Assembly (NCBI GenBank): GCA_035222895.1 | Contig: JAVYIG010000410.1 | Coordinates: forward strand, 372,001 to 436,000 | Length of the DNA: 64,000 nucleotides | Source of the DNA: Strongylocentrotus droebachiensis | Taxonomy: Eukaryota > Echinodermata > Echinoidea > Camarodonta > Strongylocentrotidae | Reading direction: 5' to 3' | Shown: positions 45,770-57,081 of the stretch, one piece after another | Layout: each line of letters starts with the position of its first letter | Position numbering within the stretch: the stretch's first letter is position 1 | Position numbers and translations under genes: made by a program | Notes under the pieces: model-generated | Database searches by the model: none | What the model was told of the DNA's origin: nothing | The model's input: the letters and a program-made list of their open reading frames with translations, nothing else

Positions 45770-46640
45770 ATGCCTTGCTGGTTACATGTGGAAGACATGA
45801 GTCATGCAGAAGCTTTCATGACACTGATGACTCTACACCATAATCTTGATTTGCCAAGAACAATGCAAACCTTCCTTTTCTCCCCAAATATAAAAAGAAT
45901 ATATCTTTTATATCTGGAATTGCTTGTGATTGCATACACTACTTATCTAGCACAGATACAAAAGCCTTTTTTGCTTCAAGAAATGACCGAGTCATACAGA
46001 AAACTTTCAAAGCATCGATGACTCTAAACCATAATCTTGATAACAAAGAAAAATGCAAAACATTCCTTTTCTCCCCAAATATAAAAAGAATATATCTTTT
46101 ATATCTGGAATCGCTTGTGACTGCATACACTACCTACCTAGCACAGATACAACTTCAGACCTTTTTGCTTTGACACAAAACTGAGTCATACAAAAAACTT
46201 GAGGCATTGATGACTCTAAACCATAATCCTGATTTGCCAAGAACAATGCAAAACCTTCCTTCTCTCTCTCCAAATGTAAAGGAATACTGGTATATCTTCT
46301 AGGGCTGGAATCACTTGTGAATGCATACACTACCTACTTAGCACAGATACAAAAGCCCTTTTTGCTTCAAGAAATGACTAAGTCAAACAAAACACTTTCA
46401 AAGCATTGATGGCTCTTAAGAGTCTTAACCATAATCTTGATTTAACAAGAACAATGCATTTATCCCCTAATATAAAAAGAATGTATTTTTTTTGCATGGA
46501 ATCACTTATGATTGCATATTATACACTACCTACCTAGCACAAATACACAAGCCTTTTTTGCTTTGACACAAAACTGAGTCATACAGAACATTTTCAAAGC
46601 ACTGATGACTCTTAACCATAGTCTTGATTTGTTGAGAACA
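45770..46640 (+). repeat. ~195-bp tandem array, about four and a half units
   Basis: CACAGATAC (or CACAAATAC) recurs at 45951, 46142, 46342 and 46538. Each unit contains GAGTCATACAGAA, GATGACTCTAAACCATAATC, TTCTCCCCAAATATAAAAAG and TGCATACACTACCTACC. Units differ by substitutions and small indels; no frame is kept open throughout. Confidence 0.85.
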
Positions 46641-46766
46641 ATTCAGCATTCTTCAGTCGGATAGGAAGATGACTTTCACTGATTTTAATCAAGTTTGTCA
46701 ACGGATGGGGTGACCTAGCTAGCTGAAGCCTCTGTGGTTTGCAAGGATGTAAACAAGGAAGGTTTT

Positions 46767-47265
46767 TAACCCTTAACATGCGGAGGTTACACAATTTCCC
46801 CCTGTGGTCCCATGTAATGCTCTTTGCGTAAGTCCATCTAGGTGCTTAACCCTTAACATGCAGAGGTTAGGTACACAATATTCCCCTGTGGTCCCATGTA
46901 ATGCTCTTTGCGTCAGTCCATCAAGGTGCTTAACCCTTAACATGCAGAGGTTACGTACACAATATTCCCCTGTGGTCCCATGCAGTGCTCTTTGCGTAAG
47001 TCCATTCAGGTGATTAACCCTTAACATGCAGAGGTTACGTACACAATATTCCCCTGTGGTCCCATGCAGTGCTCTTTGCATAAGTCCATCAAGGTGCTTA
47101 ACCCTTAACATGCAGAGGTTAGGTACACAATATTCCACTGTAGTCCCATGTGTTGCTCTTTGCGTAAGTCCATTCAGGTGATTAACCCTTAGCATGCAGA
47201 GATTGAGCAATATTCCCTAGTGATCCCATTGTATAAGTGTAAGCAGATTGAGGATTTCCATTTAA
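46767..47265 (+). repeat. 84-bp minisatellite, about six units
   Basis: TTAACCCTTAACATGCAGAG recurs at 46767, 46847, 46931, 47015, 47099 and 47183, followed by CACAATATTCCCCTGTGGTC and a CTCTTTGCGTAAGTCCAT block. Two alternating variants exist (CATCAAGGTGCT and CATTCAGGTGAT), suggesting a two-unit higher-order pattern. As 84 is a multiple of three, ORFs stay open across units on both strands. Confidence 0.9.
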
Positions 47266-47449
47266 CCGTTAACATGTCAAGGTTAACCATTAGTTACTCA
47301 CCAATTACAAGATCACAGTATTAGTCAGATACTTTCTCTCCGAGGCATTGCATCCTCAGCGGTCAGAAATCAGCTAAAGTCTCAACTGCCATAGGCAATG
47401 ATACTCTGTGTAGGCATACTGAAAAATTCATGGTCACTGGTATTTGGGG

Positions 47450-47815
47450 CTATTTGGGGGGGGGGGGCACCGTGTGGGAAAGAGAACATATATATATATT
47501 TTTTTAGTCCCCAAAAAATCGCAACGACTCAGCCAGCCGCTGAATAAGCGGGGAGGAGGGGGGTAAGAGGACACTTTTTTTGGGGGGGTCACAACATTTT
47601 TAAATTTGACATTTTGCTCCGTTGGGGGGGGGGGGTAAGGGCACCTTTTTAGGTCAGCCATCGGCATTGGCCGGGGGGGGGGGGGGGGGGGGGGCACGTC
47701 CCTGTTTTTCCAGTACATTTTGGGCGAATTTAGGGCTGATTTAAACATATTTTGTTTGGCCGGGGGGCACGTGCCCCCTGTGCCCCCTGTGCCCCCCCCC
47801 CTGGATCCGCCACTG
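47450..47815. mobile_element. G-rich element with one hAT-like end
   Basis: The right end, inverted, reads CAGTGGCGGATCCAG at 47801-47815, identical to the left end of the element at 34323. The body is long G runs separated by short unique blocks. A matching left end was not found, so the boundary on that side is approximate. Confidence 0.55.
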
Positions 47816-48051
47816 CCTGTATACAGTTTAACTTGTTTGAGCGACCACCTACCACCTACAGATTGCTTTTCTTGTCTCCCTTGGATTTTTCTTTACTCAG
47901 GTTTCACTATATCTTTGTTGCATTTCCTCAACTTACCACAAGTGATACACTGTATAAGCACTCTTTGACATACAAAAAATAACCTCTAGTCACAAACTAC
48001 AACAAGCTATGTTGTTAAGTTTGATACCAAGCCTTTGAAACCTTTAAGCCT

Positions 48052-48227
48052 TCAACTAAAGAAAAACTCCAAGTTTAAGGTTTGATCTGTTAGCTTGTTT
48101 CGAGCCTTCTGTACAGGTTGAATGTTTCTCTGGTGAGGATGAGACGAACCAAGATGTAGACGTTGGTGAAGAAGAATGATTAGTCCAGCCAACCAGATGA
48201 GAAGGTTATACTGTTCCTTTGAAAGCT
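48052..48227 (-). pseudogene. Tandem duplicate of the PIGM terminal exon and 3' end, broken
   Basis: About 176 bp repeat the sequence from 48228 onward. The flanking CTTCAACT..AGAAAAACT.CAAG and the exon block (- strand ACCAACGTCTACATCTTGGT, then CGTCTCATCCTCACCAGAGA) are both copied. A one-base insertion (GAAGAATGATTAG against GAAGAAGATTAG on the + strand) shifts the frame. It lies downstream of the real stop and is not needed for the protein. Confidence 0.85.
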
Positions 48228-48267
48228 TCAACTGAACAGAAAAACTACAAGTCCCAGGTTCCATATA

Positions 48268-51200
48268 TTAGCTTGTTTTGAGCCTTCTGTCGTGTTTGAA
48301 TGTTTCTCTGGTGAGGATGAGACGAACCAAGATGTAGACGTTGGTGAAGAAGAAGATTAGTCCAGCCAACCAGATGAAGATGAACGTATCCTTGCCTTCA
48401 AACTCCAGGTAGTATGCCGGCAGGAGCCATAGAGCCTATATAGAGAGATCACATGCATTATTATTAATAGAAAATCAACAACCTATTATCACATACCTGG
48501 GCACTATGGCTAGAAATAATAAACATGTGCAACCCTTCATCCAGGTTTAGTATCGGGTGCAGTAAACATGTACCTGGCTGGGAGGAGTTTCTTGAATGTT
48601 GAAAGTACTAGTATAGTTAAAATCAGAGTTATATTTGAAAGACTTCGGTTTAATACACGAGGGAAATAACAATTATTCAAGATTATTAATGATATCAAAA
48701 CACAATATTCCCTGAAGTGTTTCTACTTGCAGTACAACATTAAATAAATTCCTGCAAAATTCCTGCAGGTACACACACCAAAGCCTTCTTTATTTCCTTC
48801 TCCATTCCTCTCTATCTTTAGCCTTCTTCTTCATTATGTCATATGACCTGTTCTCTAACAAGTCTGACACCATCTCAATTCTAGATCTCCCTATTCCCTG
48901 TTTACCATCCATCTTCCCTTCCAAAGTGTCCCTGAGCATGTTATACCCTGTAAGATGTGTCCTATCCAGTTTTTCTTCTGTCTCCAGATTGTTTTTTCAA
49001 GCTACTTTGCTTCTTCATTATGTCATGATCTGTCCTCTAGCAAGTCTGACACCATCCCAATTCTTGGTCTTCCCTTTCCCCGCTTACCATCCATCTTCCC
49101 TTCCAAGATGTCCCAGAGCATATTACCCCGTTTTTCTCAAGCTCTTTTTTTCATTCACTCTATCCGGCCAGCACTTCTTCATTGGTGACACGGTCCATCC
49201 AACTTGAATATTATACAGTTAGCTAAACAAGCTATATGGGAAAACCCTCAATACCTCTGCATAGTTTGTATACTTGAAACATCATTTGTAATACACTGAT
49301 CACTTCTTGCTGATTGATCACAGAAACATGTGTTTTTATCACAATCAGAGAACAGTGAGAAAAATGTGAGTTACCTGAGCTAGAAACCAAGCAGCTATCA
49401 GACAGACTCCTTCCTTGATTGACATCATAGTGGCTGGTAAGATGAGAGGCAACAGAGTCAGGTACCACAAGAAATACTGCATAAAAGAAGAGAAAACAAA
49501 TACTCATTTTAAGACTAATTTTGATTTTTGTAACCTTTCTAGTTTCTACTCAAATAAGATCAGCATTTATCTTTAATATTACTATCTTTTGACAAGACAT
49601 GCTAGGTTCAAAGTACCATTATTAAGATGCCCACTTGTTAAGATGCCCACTCCTAGATGACCAATGCTGCCTGGAAGACCTAGTGGCAGCAAATGAGAAG
49701 GCTCTTTAGTGTGCAAAAGCCTGGCAGAACATTGAGATCAGATGATGGACACGAAACAAGAAGAAGTAACATTCATTTTCCTTCAGTGTATTTTTTGTTA
49801 CGGTTTACAAAATATCAATGAGTATGATTAAAAAAGCACAGAACAAAAATACATGGAAAAGTTTTAAGATCATATGAAGCTATGAGCTTGTATTCCAAGC
49901 TAAAAAGAAGAAAGAACAGAGGGAAACACAAAAGTAGAACAAAATGAAATTCAATGGAGTGGACTACAAACCTGAGAGGTGCAGACTTTGTTGAACGTCA
50001 CAAAGACAAAAGTATGAGCAAAGCAGCAGAAGGTGATATCTCTATAGTAGATGAGTGAGAAGGCGACCAGGAGAACGACCTGGGGAACGAAGGCTAGGAG
50101 ACCTAGAAGGAAGGACGATGACCAGTCCGATGTCAGGTAGAGCATGTAGAAGAATGGAGAGAAGTTGTGTCTGACATCGCGTCTGGTAACATGGTAGAGG
50201 TAGGCCTCGGAAAGGAACTCGTCGCCATACCTGTGAAGGTAGAATGAGTTAACACTAACAATATGCAGAAATGTTTATCATAATATGTTATTTATCAATT
50301 AAAAACTATAAAGTATCAAATCTGAAATCTAGTCAATTAGCTTCAAATTTCTCTTCCAAGGAGAAATATTTATACTTGCTGCTGTTTATGGTACTTTTCT
50401 CATTTCGATTGGGGCATGGGGGGGGGGGGGGGGATTTCTTAAACTACCTAGATAATGATTTTCAGATTGATTAATTTTATTTTAAAGAGAAAAAAGTAAA
50501 GTATGGATCGCAAGAGATACAGGTACTTTAATTTGCCTGTGTGATCAAAAGTGCTCTAAAATGCATTGTACAGTAAACAATTTTCTTACTAAAAATAGTA
50601 ATCTACCAAGGGCATTGCTGGGGGGGGGGGGGACATAGACGTGCCCATACAGATCCTTTATTTCTACCTGGTCACTACAAGAAATTGTGCCCCCATATGT
50701 AGGCTAGGTTTATTGTATTTATGCAATTCATTCATTTAATAAAACACTGCATATAAAACACATCTAACCACGACTTAGAAATATTACCAGTGATACATGG
50801 CAGCAGTCAGAGCCACAAATGTCACGGTAAAAACTGCTACAAGTTCTACTCTCTTTCGTGTTGGCCAGAACAGATCAACAAATCTCTCAAGAACGTTCTT
50901 TGACTTCTTCCAAATCCGACGTCGATTATATTTCCTCTCTGGCAACGTGACATACAAGTAAATGGGAAGACAGTAGGTCAATGGGTAGATCTTAAAATGG
51001 ACAGAGAGAGCCAGGGTGAGAGCGCAGAGCTTCGTCTGACGTTTCAGCAGACATCTGATGACGAGGAGAACCAGTACGGCCATGATGGACTCTGCGTTCC
51101 CACGACTTGAAACAGCAGCGGTCAGGGGGTTGAAGAGCCACACGAGGGCTCCCTTTGTTGCCGTGGGGACGCTGTAGGACTGTATTCGGATGATGTCGTA

Positions 51201-51942
51201 GATGAGGAGGCCTGCTATGATGTCAAAGATGCAGAAGAGAAGTTTTCCAAAGAGAGGCGAAATCCAGATGTTGGGTGTAAGCATGAAGGCTAAGATGGGA
51301 GTGTATCTGTAGGTTGCTCGTTCGTATGGCGACTCACCCTATATGAAACAATAAAGTAAGGATATAAAATTTAGGGTAAAATCTTTAAAATTAAATTGAA
51401 ATTATAATGTAAGATTGTCTAAAATGTAGTTTTGTTAAGGTTCTCTTTCATCATGTTTTCTACATTCAGATGAAAAAACAAACTGGTATATAAAATGCCC
51501 AAATTGCAATATTCAACATAGACAGACTTTCTATTTAAAAATCTCTGTGCAATATTAAATTCTGTATTCCTGCAATCATAATTCCTAGGGTCTTTCAGTC
51601 AGTTAACTTTTCCTATGTTCTCTCTTTTCTGTTCCCTTTTAAGATTTGTCATTATTTTTTTGTTTTTTCCCTCAACCCTGATCAGTTTTTCTTTTTCTTT
51701 TGCAATTATGGTGAGCTTATTTCTCTTTAAATTTCACTCACCTGCGTGACATATCTGGCAGCATCTGTGAAAACATGGTAGTCAATGTCTGTGTACTTGA
51801 CAACCATCATCCTGTCTTGAATTTCCCCATAAAGAATTAGCAAAACACGAATTGCAAACGCTGCCCAACAACTTGCTCCAATCGGTATTTCAGTCATGGT
51901 GATCATTCTTGCCTTTCTTAGCACTATGACAGAGTATGACAT
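48268..51942 (-). CDS. PIGM: PIGM, GPI mannosyltransferase 1
   Basis: PIG-M adds the first mannose, from dolichol-phosphate-mannose, to the GPI-anchor precursor in the ER lumen, working with PIG-X. Coding exons are 51942-51742, 51338-50788, 50230-49972, 49476-49375 and 48435-48268. All have GT-AG borders and matching phases, and together give 426 aa (human 423). The DXD catalytic motif is TDID at residues 51-54. SSRGNAES is at about 144-151, [20 protein letters not shown] in exon 3 and [17 protein letters not shown] spans exons 3-4; all match the family. Many hydrophobic segments fit a multi-pass ER protein. The start is the first ATG, with an in-frame TAA just upstream. Vertebrate PIGM is intronless to my knowledge, so four coding introns are notable. 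Confidence 0.95.
48826..49150 (+). repeat. Two-unit tandem duplication (~184 bp) in the PIGM last intron
   Basis: CTTCTTCATTATGTCAT, CAAGTCTGACACCATC.CAAT, TTACCATCCATCTTCCCTTC and GAGCAT.TTA occur in the same order near 48826 and 49010. Pyrimidine-rich; no coding role. Confidence 0.8.
50405..50635. repeat. Poly-G runs in a PIGM intron
   Basis: Runs of about 16 and 12 G near 50418 and 50621. Otherwise the intron 50231-50787 holds nothing recognised. Confidence 0.8.
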
Positions 51943-52390
51943 TTAAATTTAGTTGTAAAATTAACTAGGAAGCTCAGGTTCAGATGGATGATGATGCGTC
52001 TGTCACATTCGGCTAGATGTACTTCCTGGCCCTGCAGCTGCAGTAGCTATACACCCAAAAGACGTAGCACTCTTACCCGAAAGCTCAGGCGTGTGGACAA
52101 CAGCATTGCTGTACCATGCACATGGTCGGCGTAGACTGCTCAAGCAGACTACACACAGTCTTAGATCTAGTCTCTGTGGGTGCTGATGCTAAAATATACA
52201 ATATGCCAATTTCCTACAGAGACACTTTTTTAAACATTTGCTTTAACATATATCATTTGAGCCTAATCTATAGTTTATAGTTGTATTCAAGTCATAATAA
52301 TATGTCTTTTTTAAAATCAGATATCAAGACGAAAGTGGTGGGAAAGAAGAAAATAAAACAATTATCTAGATAAAGACTAAGCAAATCAAA
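51943..52390. promoter_or_regulatory. Likely bidirectional promoter of PIGM and RBFA
   Basis: Only 448 bp separate the two divergent start codons. The stretch is more GC-rich than its surroundings between about 51985 and 52180. It contains ACTTCCTGGCC, an ETS-like site often seen in housekeeping bidirectional promoters, near 52020. No TATA box in a convincing position was seen. CATGGTCGGC occurs near 52120 and again just inside RBFA near 52422. The role is inferred from layout. Confidence 0.6.
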
Positions 52391-54228
52391 ATGGCAGCGC
52401 CCTTGTGGAATTTGGTGTTGCATGGTCGGCATATTTTTACACCAAGATTAGCTAATGGAGCGGCAAACTTACGTAATGTGTCAATCTGTGGATTCAGTAC
52501 CAGTGCGACGTTCAATAAAAAGCAAGTTCATGGCTTCTCCTCCCGCAAATTCGAGAAAATGATGACCAAGAAAAAGTAAGTGACATTACTACAGTCCCAT
52601 TTGTTAATAACCGTGTTTATTATTTTGTACACCTTTGCCGGTGACGAATTGTTTTTTCTGTTGTTGTTGTTTTTAATTTTTGTAATTATTTCCTTTAGAT
52701 CTAATACATAAACAAATATAGAAAATAAAAACGTGTTTTCTTCTTCTTCTTCTTCTTCTTCCTTTTTCTTCTTCTTCTTCTTCTTCTTCCTTTTTCTTCT
52801 TCTTCTTCTTTATTATTTGTTCTTCTTTCATCTTCAATCATCTTCATCTTCTATTCTCTTTTCCTCCTCCTTCTTCTTCTTCTTCTTCTCTTTCTTCTGG
52901 GTAGTCTGCTTCCTTCAGCCTTGAATATTTTTGCAGAACTTTGACGTAGTGTGTGTCATAAGGGTAAGTAAAAATAGCATTGGGTCAAGCTGCTGCCTGC
53001 TGGATACAAAAGGCTCATTTCAATCTATGTTTTGTCTATTTTCGGTTGCTTTTTTTCTCTTCATCCTCCTAGATGAAGTTTCCATGGCTCTGCCTTGGGG
53101 GAGTGGGGGGGGGGGGGAGTCAACATCTTTTTCTTCTGAGTAGCTCGAAGATCTGGCAACTTCTTGCTGCGTTTGTGGTGTCCCCTTTTTGACAGGTCAT
53201 CAAACATAAAAATATAGATGTTTGTCACCATATCAAAGGTAACATATTTTTCGAGGGGATGGCCTAGCCGCCACAGGTACCCCATGTACTATCTAATGCT
53301 TATTTTTTTGGATCATCTCATACTCTGAGGCATATTTTGAGGCTTTGCTGCTTTTTAACTGACTTCAATGTGTTCTCTTCTTCTTTAATACACAGGAAGA
53401 AGTTTTACTTTGATCCAATGAATCCCAGGCAGCTTGGGAAGATGGTAAGTTCTTATGTTTTTTATCTGGAAAAATTAAAAGAAGCAAAGTAAAAAACAAA
53501 AAGAATGTCATAAAGATATGAAGCTAATGAATAATTTGACATATTCCTTGTAACCTTAGGATTGATATTTGTATAATTATTTGTATATGTTAACTTATTG
53601 TCAATTAGTTGTGAACTTCTGACCTGTTACATATATGTTAAATGCATTTGTGTACAGAAAGATTGGTTTTAAATTTTCAATGAACATTAAAAATAAATAC
53701 CAAGTTGTGTCTTTGTTTCACTAGACTGTGTCGAATCCAATCTCCAAGAAGGCTGAGAATAAGATGGGTGAGAAAGACAGTGTGAAGCTTCGAGTCTACA
53801 ACACCATCTTGTACGAGCATATTGTAGATCTGGTCAAATCCAATTACATAAGTGAAGAGCTGGAGCAGCTGGAGGTACCCCTTCTCTCAGTGAGTACATG
53901 CAGTCTTGCTATTTTTTTTATTTTTTAAAGAATGGATGCCTTGATAAGTTGATATCATCATTAAATTGTTAATTAATTGTAAGGGCTTTAAAGCCTTTAA
54001 GGGGTTTCAGATTTAAAAAAAAACATTTTGAGTAAAAATAATGAAAGATAAATGTATACATATATCTAGTAATTGTTGAAATAAACATGCTCAACAGATT
54101 TTTAAAGTTAGTAACATGGTTTGTTTGTATTTGATTTGAGGGAGAAAATATTAAACTCTCCCATTTCTGCAACTGAATTCTCAACGTCAGTGCATAGCTC
54201 TAGTGGTGGGTACCCCAAGGCATCAAGA

Positions 54229-54260
<32 letters not shown>

Positions 54261-55690
54261 CCCTCTAGAACAAAGAAAATGCTATTTCAATAATCAACTT
54301 CTTTTGTATAAAAAACAAAAAGGAAACAGAAGAGAACCATCTGAAGATTTTTTTTTTTTTTTGCTTTCCATTTTTTTCAATGTAGTAAGGAGATTTGTTT
54401 TCTTTGTAATTGAAATATTCCTTTACATGTATGTGCTATCATCGTCATTAGGTAACATTAAAATGGTGACAGAGACTGCAGCTTGTGTTTAATTTCTTAT
54501 AATTTCATATTTATTTCTGTGGCTTTTTCTTATAGGTTCGTATGGCAGGAGACATGAGTGTAGCACGGGTATACTGGCAAGCCTCAGGGAATGCAGAGAG
54601 CGATGATAAGGTCCAGACTATCCTGGAGAAATACACCGGTAGAGTCAGGTAAGTTGTCCCATACTAAAAAACCTTCATCTATCCTGTCTCTTTGTTGAAA
54701 TGTTTGTATCAGTGAGTGTTCCCTATGGAATCATAGAACTCGTGTTACAAAAACTGCATGGGCTATATTTTATTTTTAAAAGTTATCTGCAATTACACAA
54801 TTTCTTTTGAATTCCTTTAGCAAGAGTCATTTTTTTGTACTGCTTAACAATTTGTGTGAATTTGAATTTGAATAGAAACCGTTTCAATGTTTTTTTTTAA
54901 ATACCATTACCAGGACCCAAGATTGTTTTTAATCTCTCCATCTCTTGCCTGTTTTCTATCCTCTGTGTTCCTCCACACTTTTTTCTTCATCACCTTTTCT
55001 CTCCCTTTCCTAACTCTCCCTGTCTGTCTCTGTCTCTTTATTATCCCTCTCTCCTCCCATCTATTACTCTGTCTCTGCAGACATGCTCTTATTTCCCTTA
55101 GAGTCCTAGGTAATGTCCCTCGAGTCTGCTTCTTGAAAGACAAGGCCGCTGCCAACATCGCTGAAATCGACCATCTCCTTGCTACAGCTGACTATGGACC
55201 AAGAGACGATGAGTCCCTCACAGTGAAAGACCCCCATGGATTGGAATGGCACGACCTGCATGAAGAAGATGTTTTACACTGGCAGGGTGGTTCCACTATC
55301 AAACGAGGGGACAATCACAAAGAGGACAGAGAGGGGCAGGAGAACAGATCAAAGTACAAGGGACCCAACTACTTTGCAGTGGATCATGCAGATGCACTAT
55401 CCCAGATTGCAAGTCACAAGAAGCAGGAATCTCCGGTAGTTCCAAAAGGTTTCTCCCCGATCACAGACTCGATTGAAAAGTTCAAGGTGTTCCAGAAAAA
55501 GAAGAAAATAAAGAGGAAAATAGAGGAGGATGACATTACGTATAGAGGACAGTTGGAAATGGACAGCATTAATCGAGTGGAAGATTTTGATGATAGTTTG
55601 GACAATCTTGAAGAAAGTGACTTTGAAACAACAAATGATGATGATGATGTATTTGGTACTGGCAGTAGTGATAAATCACCAAAGATATAG
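52391..55690 (+). CDS. RBFA: RBFA, mitochondrial ribosome-binding factor A
   Basis: RBFA is a KH-like protein that helps mature the mitochondrial small-subunit rRNA. Exons are 52391-52575, 53396-53444, 53725-53889, 54536-54648 and 55081-55690. Phases join throughout, giving 373 aa (human about 343). Residues 1-45 are Arg/Ala/Ser-rich without acids, fitting a mitochondrial targeting sequence. The RbfA fold spans about 90-195: VKLRVYNTILYEHIVDLVKS is helix 1, then RMAGDMSVARVYWQASG, LISLRVLGNVPRVCFLKDK and IDHLLATADYGPRDDE. Both SVARVYW and NVPRVCFLKD are family hallmarks. The tail is lysine-rich (KKKKIKRK) and then strongly acidic (DDDDV). The start has a good context (AAAATGG). AATAAA lies at 55811-55816. 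The gene is head-to-head with PIGM. Confidence 0.93.
52738..52965 (+). repeat. (CTT)n-headed repeat in RBFA intron 1, copy 1
   Basis: About 150 bp of CTT/TTCTTC repeat runs into GTCTGCTTCCTTCAGCCTTG, then AATATTTTTGCAGAAC. The same join of (CTT)n to TCTGCCTCCTTCAATACTGA and GATTCTTGCAGATG occurs at 63255, so the microsatellite is part of a dispersed repeat. Confidence 0.8.
53101..53120 (+). repeat. Poly-G run in RBFA intron 1
   Basis: GTGGGG followed by about 13 G. Confidence 0.85.
54226..54260. repeat. (TA)n microsatellite in RBFA intron 3
   Basis: About 13 TA units ending in TGTATATA. Confidence 0.95.
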
Positions 55691-56339
55691 TGTCGAACAA
55701 ACAACAATAATTCATAAGCCAATTGTATTTTTTTATAGCAAGATAATGTTATTTTATTTCGTTTTGCAAGTCACTTTACAAAATTAGCATAATTTGTTTT
55801 ATATTTACAAAATAAATACAGTATTTACAGTCAGTTTCTCCCTCTTTCAAAAGGAGATGAAAGTCTTTTACTTATACAGACATTTAAACAAAAAAATTGG
55901 GGGAATGCAGTTGATATTTTGTAAAATTTTCAAATCTGCATTAGCCATGAAAACTTCACATCATATCATCTGCTACAGCTAGAAGGGCTTTAACTCTATG
56001 CAACGTTATACAAGTTTATGCCCCTCAGGCTCTCAATAGACAATATCTCACTTTCTCTGTAAGCAACTTAACCAAATCATTGACTTATTGTCTAATGTGT
56101 CAACTGTTCCGGGAAATGTTGTGTACACAGGTATTATCAACCTTTTATTCAAAGAGAAATTGTCTTACATTCATTTTCTGATGAAAAAGTTAAAAGTTGT
56201 GAGTGCTCTACCTCTTGCCTTCAATTGTTTTAATTAAATAGACCTGTTTACTAATGAGTTTCAATTTATGCACGTTTCTCTCCTGAACCCTTTGTTACTA
56301 TTTGATTAACTTGCTATGCGAATCTCTATGGATGGAATT

Positions 56340-56385
56340 CACTTTGCGTACATTAGTTGTTGCTATGTTAGGCAAGCCTCTGCCA
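56340..56385 (+). repeat. Fragment of the inverted-repeat MITE family
   Basis: TACATTAGTTGTTGCTATGT followed by AGGCAAGCC matches the core of the copies at 32705 and 34240. Confidence 0.55.
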
Positions 56386-57081
56386 AGCCTTTTCAGTTGT
56401 CAAGAGAATCCTTTGTTCACTAAGTATGCATAAAATAAGTAAAGAGGTCTATTTGTAAGGGTGTGGGTTGTGCATAGAGCAGTTTGAATCCATTGTCAAT
56501 ATGTCAAATTATTCATTAGCTTCATATCTTTATGACATTCATTTTGTTTTTTTACTTCATTTCAAAACCTTTGAAAAGGCATGCTACACAAAGGACATAA
56601 ATCCACCTCCAATATAGATGTGACATGTTTAGAATACTCAATCAAAGAATTAAAAACAATTCTTTTCTGGTTATTTTCGTATGTCCAAAAATGAATGATA
56701 TTACATGTATTAAAATCATAGCAATTTGTCTTTATATTTTGTTGTTATGTAATAGCAAATAAAGAGAAAAAGAATAATCTCTGTGAAAACTGGAGTGTTC
56801 CTGTGCGTTTCAATATTACAGACTTGTCAGAATGTGATAAATCACTGATAAATTACACGACCTGCTTAAATAAAATTTGGACCATATATGGAAGTTGACA
56901 GATCAACCTCATCAAAATAACTTTAGCCATCTCATCCACACAGATAAGATGACATGCTATTGACCAATCATTTGTTTGTATCTAGGTAAGCCATGTAAAT
57001 ATAATAAGATAAAACATATCCCTATATTTTTTTTAGATAAACAGAAGTAACCATAACCCTATTCAAAGTATAGTACTTAAT

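Noticed and set aside
46767-47200. Interstitial telomere repeat because of TTAACCCTTAAC
   Set aside because: The motif occurs once per 84-bp unit and is not a run of TTAGGG.
46773-47210. 145-codon - strand ORF of repeated NLCMLRV units
   Set aside because: It is the 84-bp minisatellite read in a frame that stays open because 84 is divisible by three. No start context or homology.
46767-47265. CRISPR-like array
   Set aside because: The whole unit repeats, with no unique spacers, and the DNA is eukaryotic.
54887-55080. Upstream extension of the last RBFA exon (MFFFKYHYQD...)
   Set aside because: It is the pyrimidine-rich intron before the acceptor at 55080. Phase and homology place the exon start at 55081.
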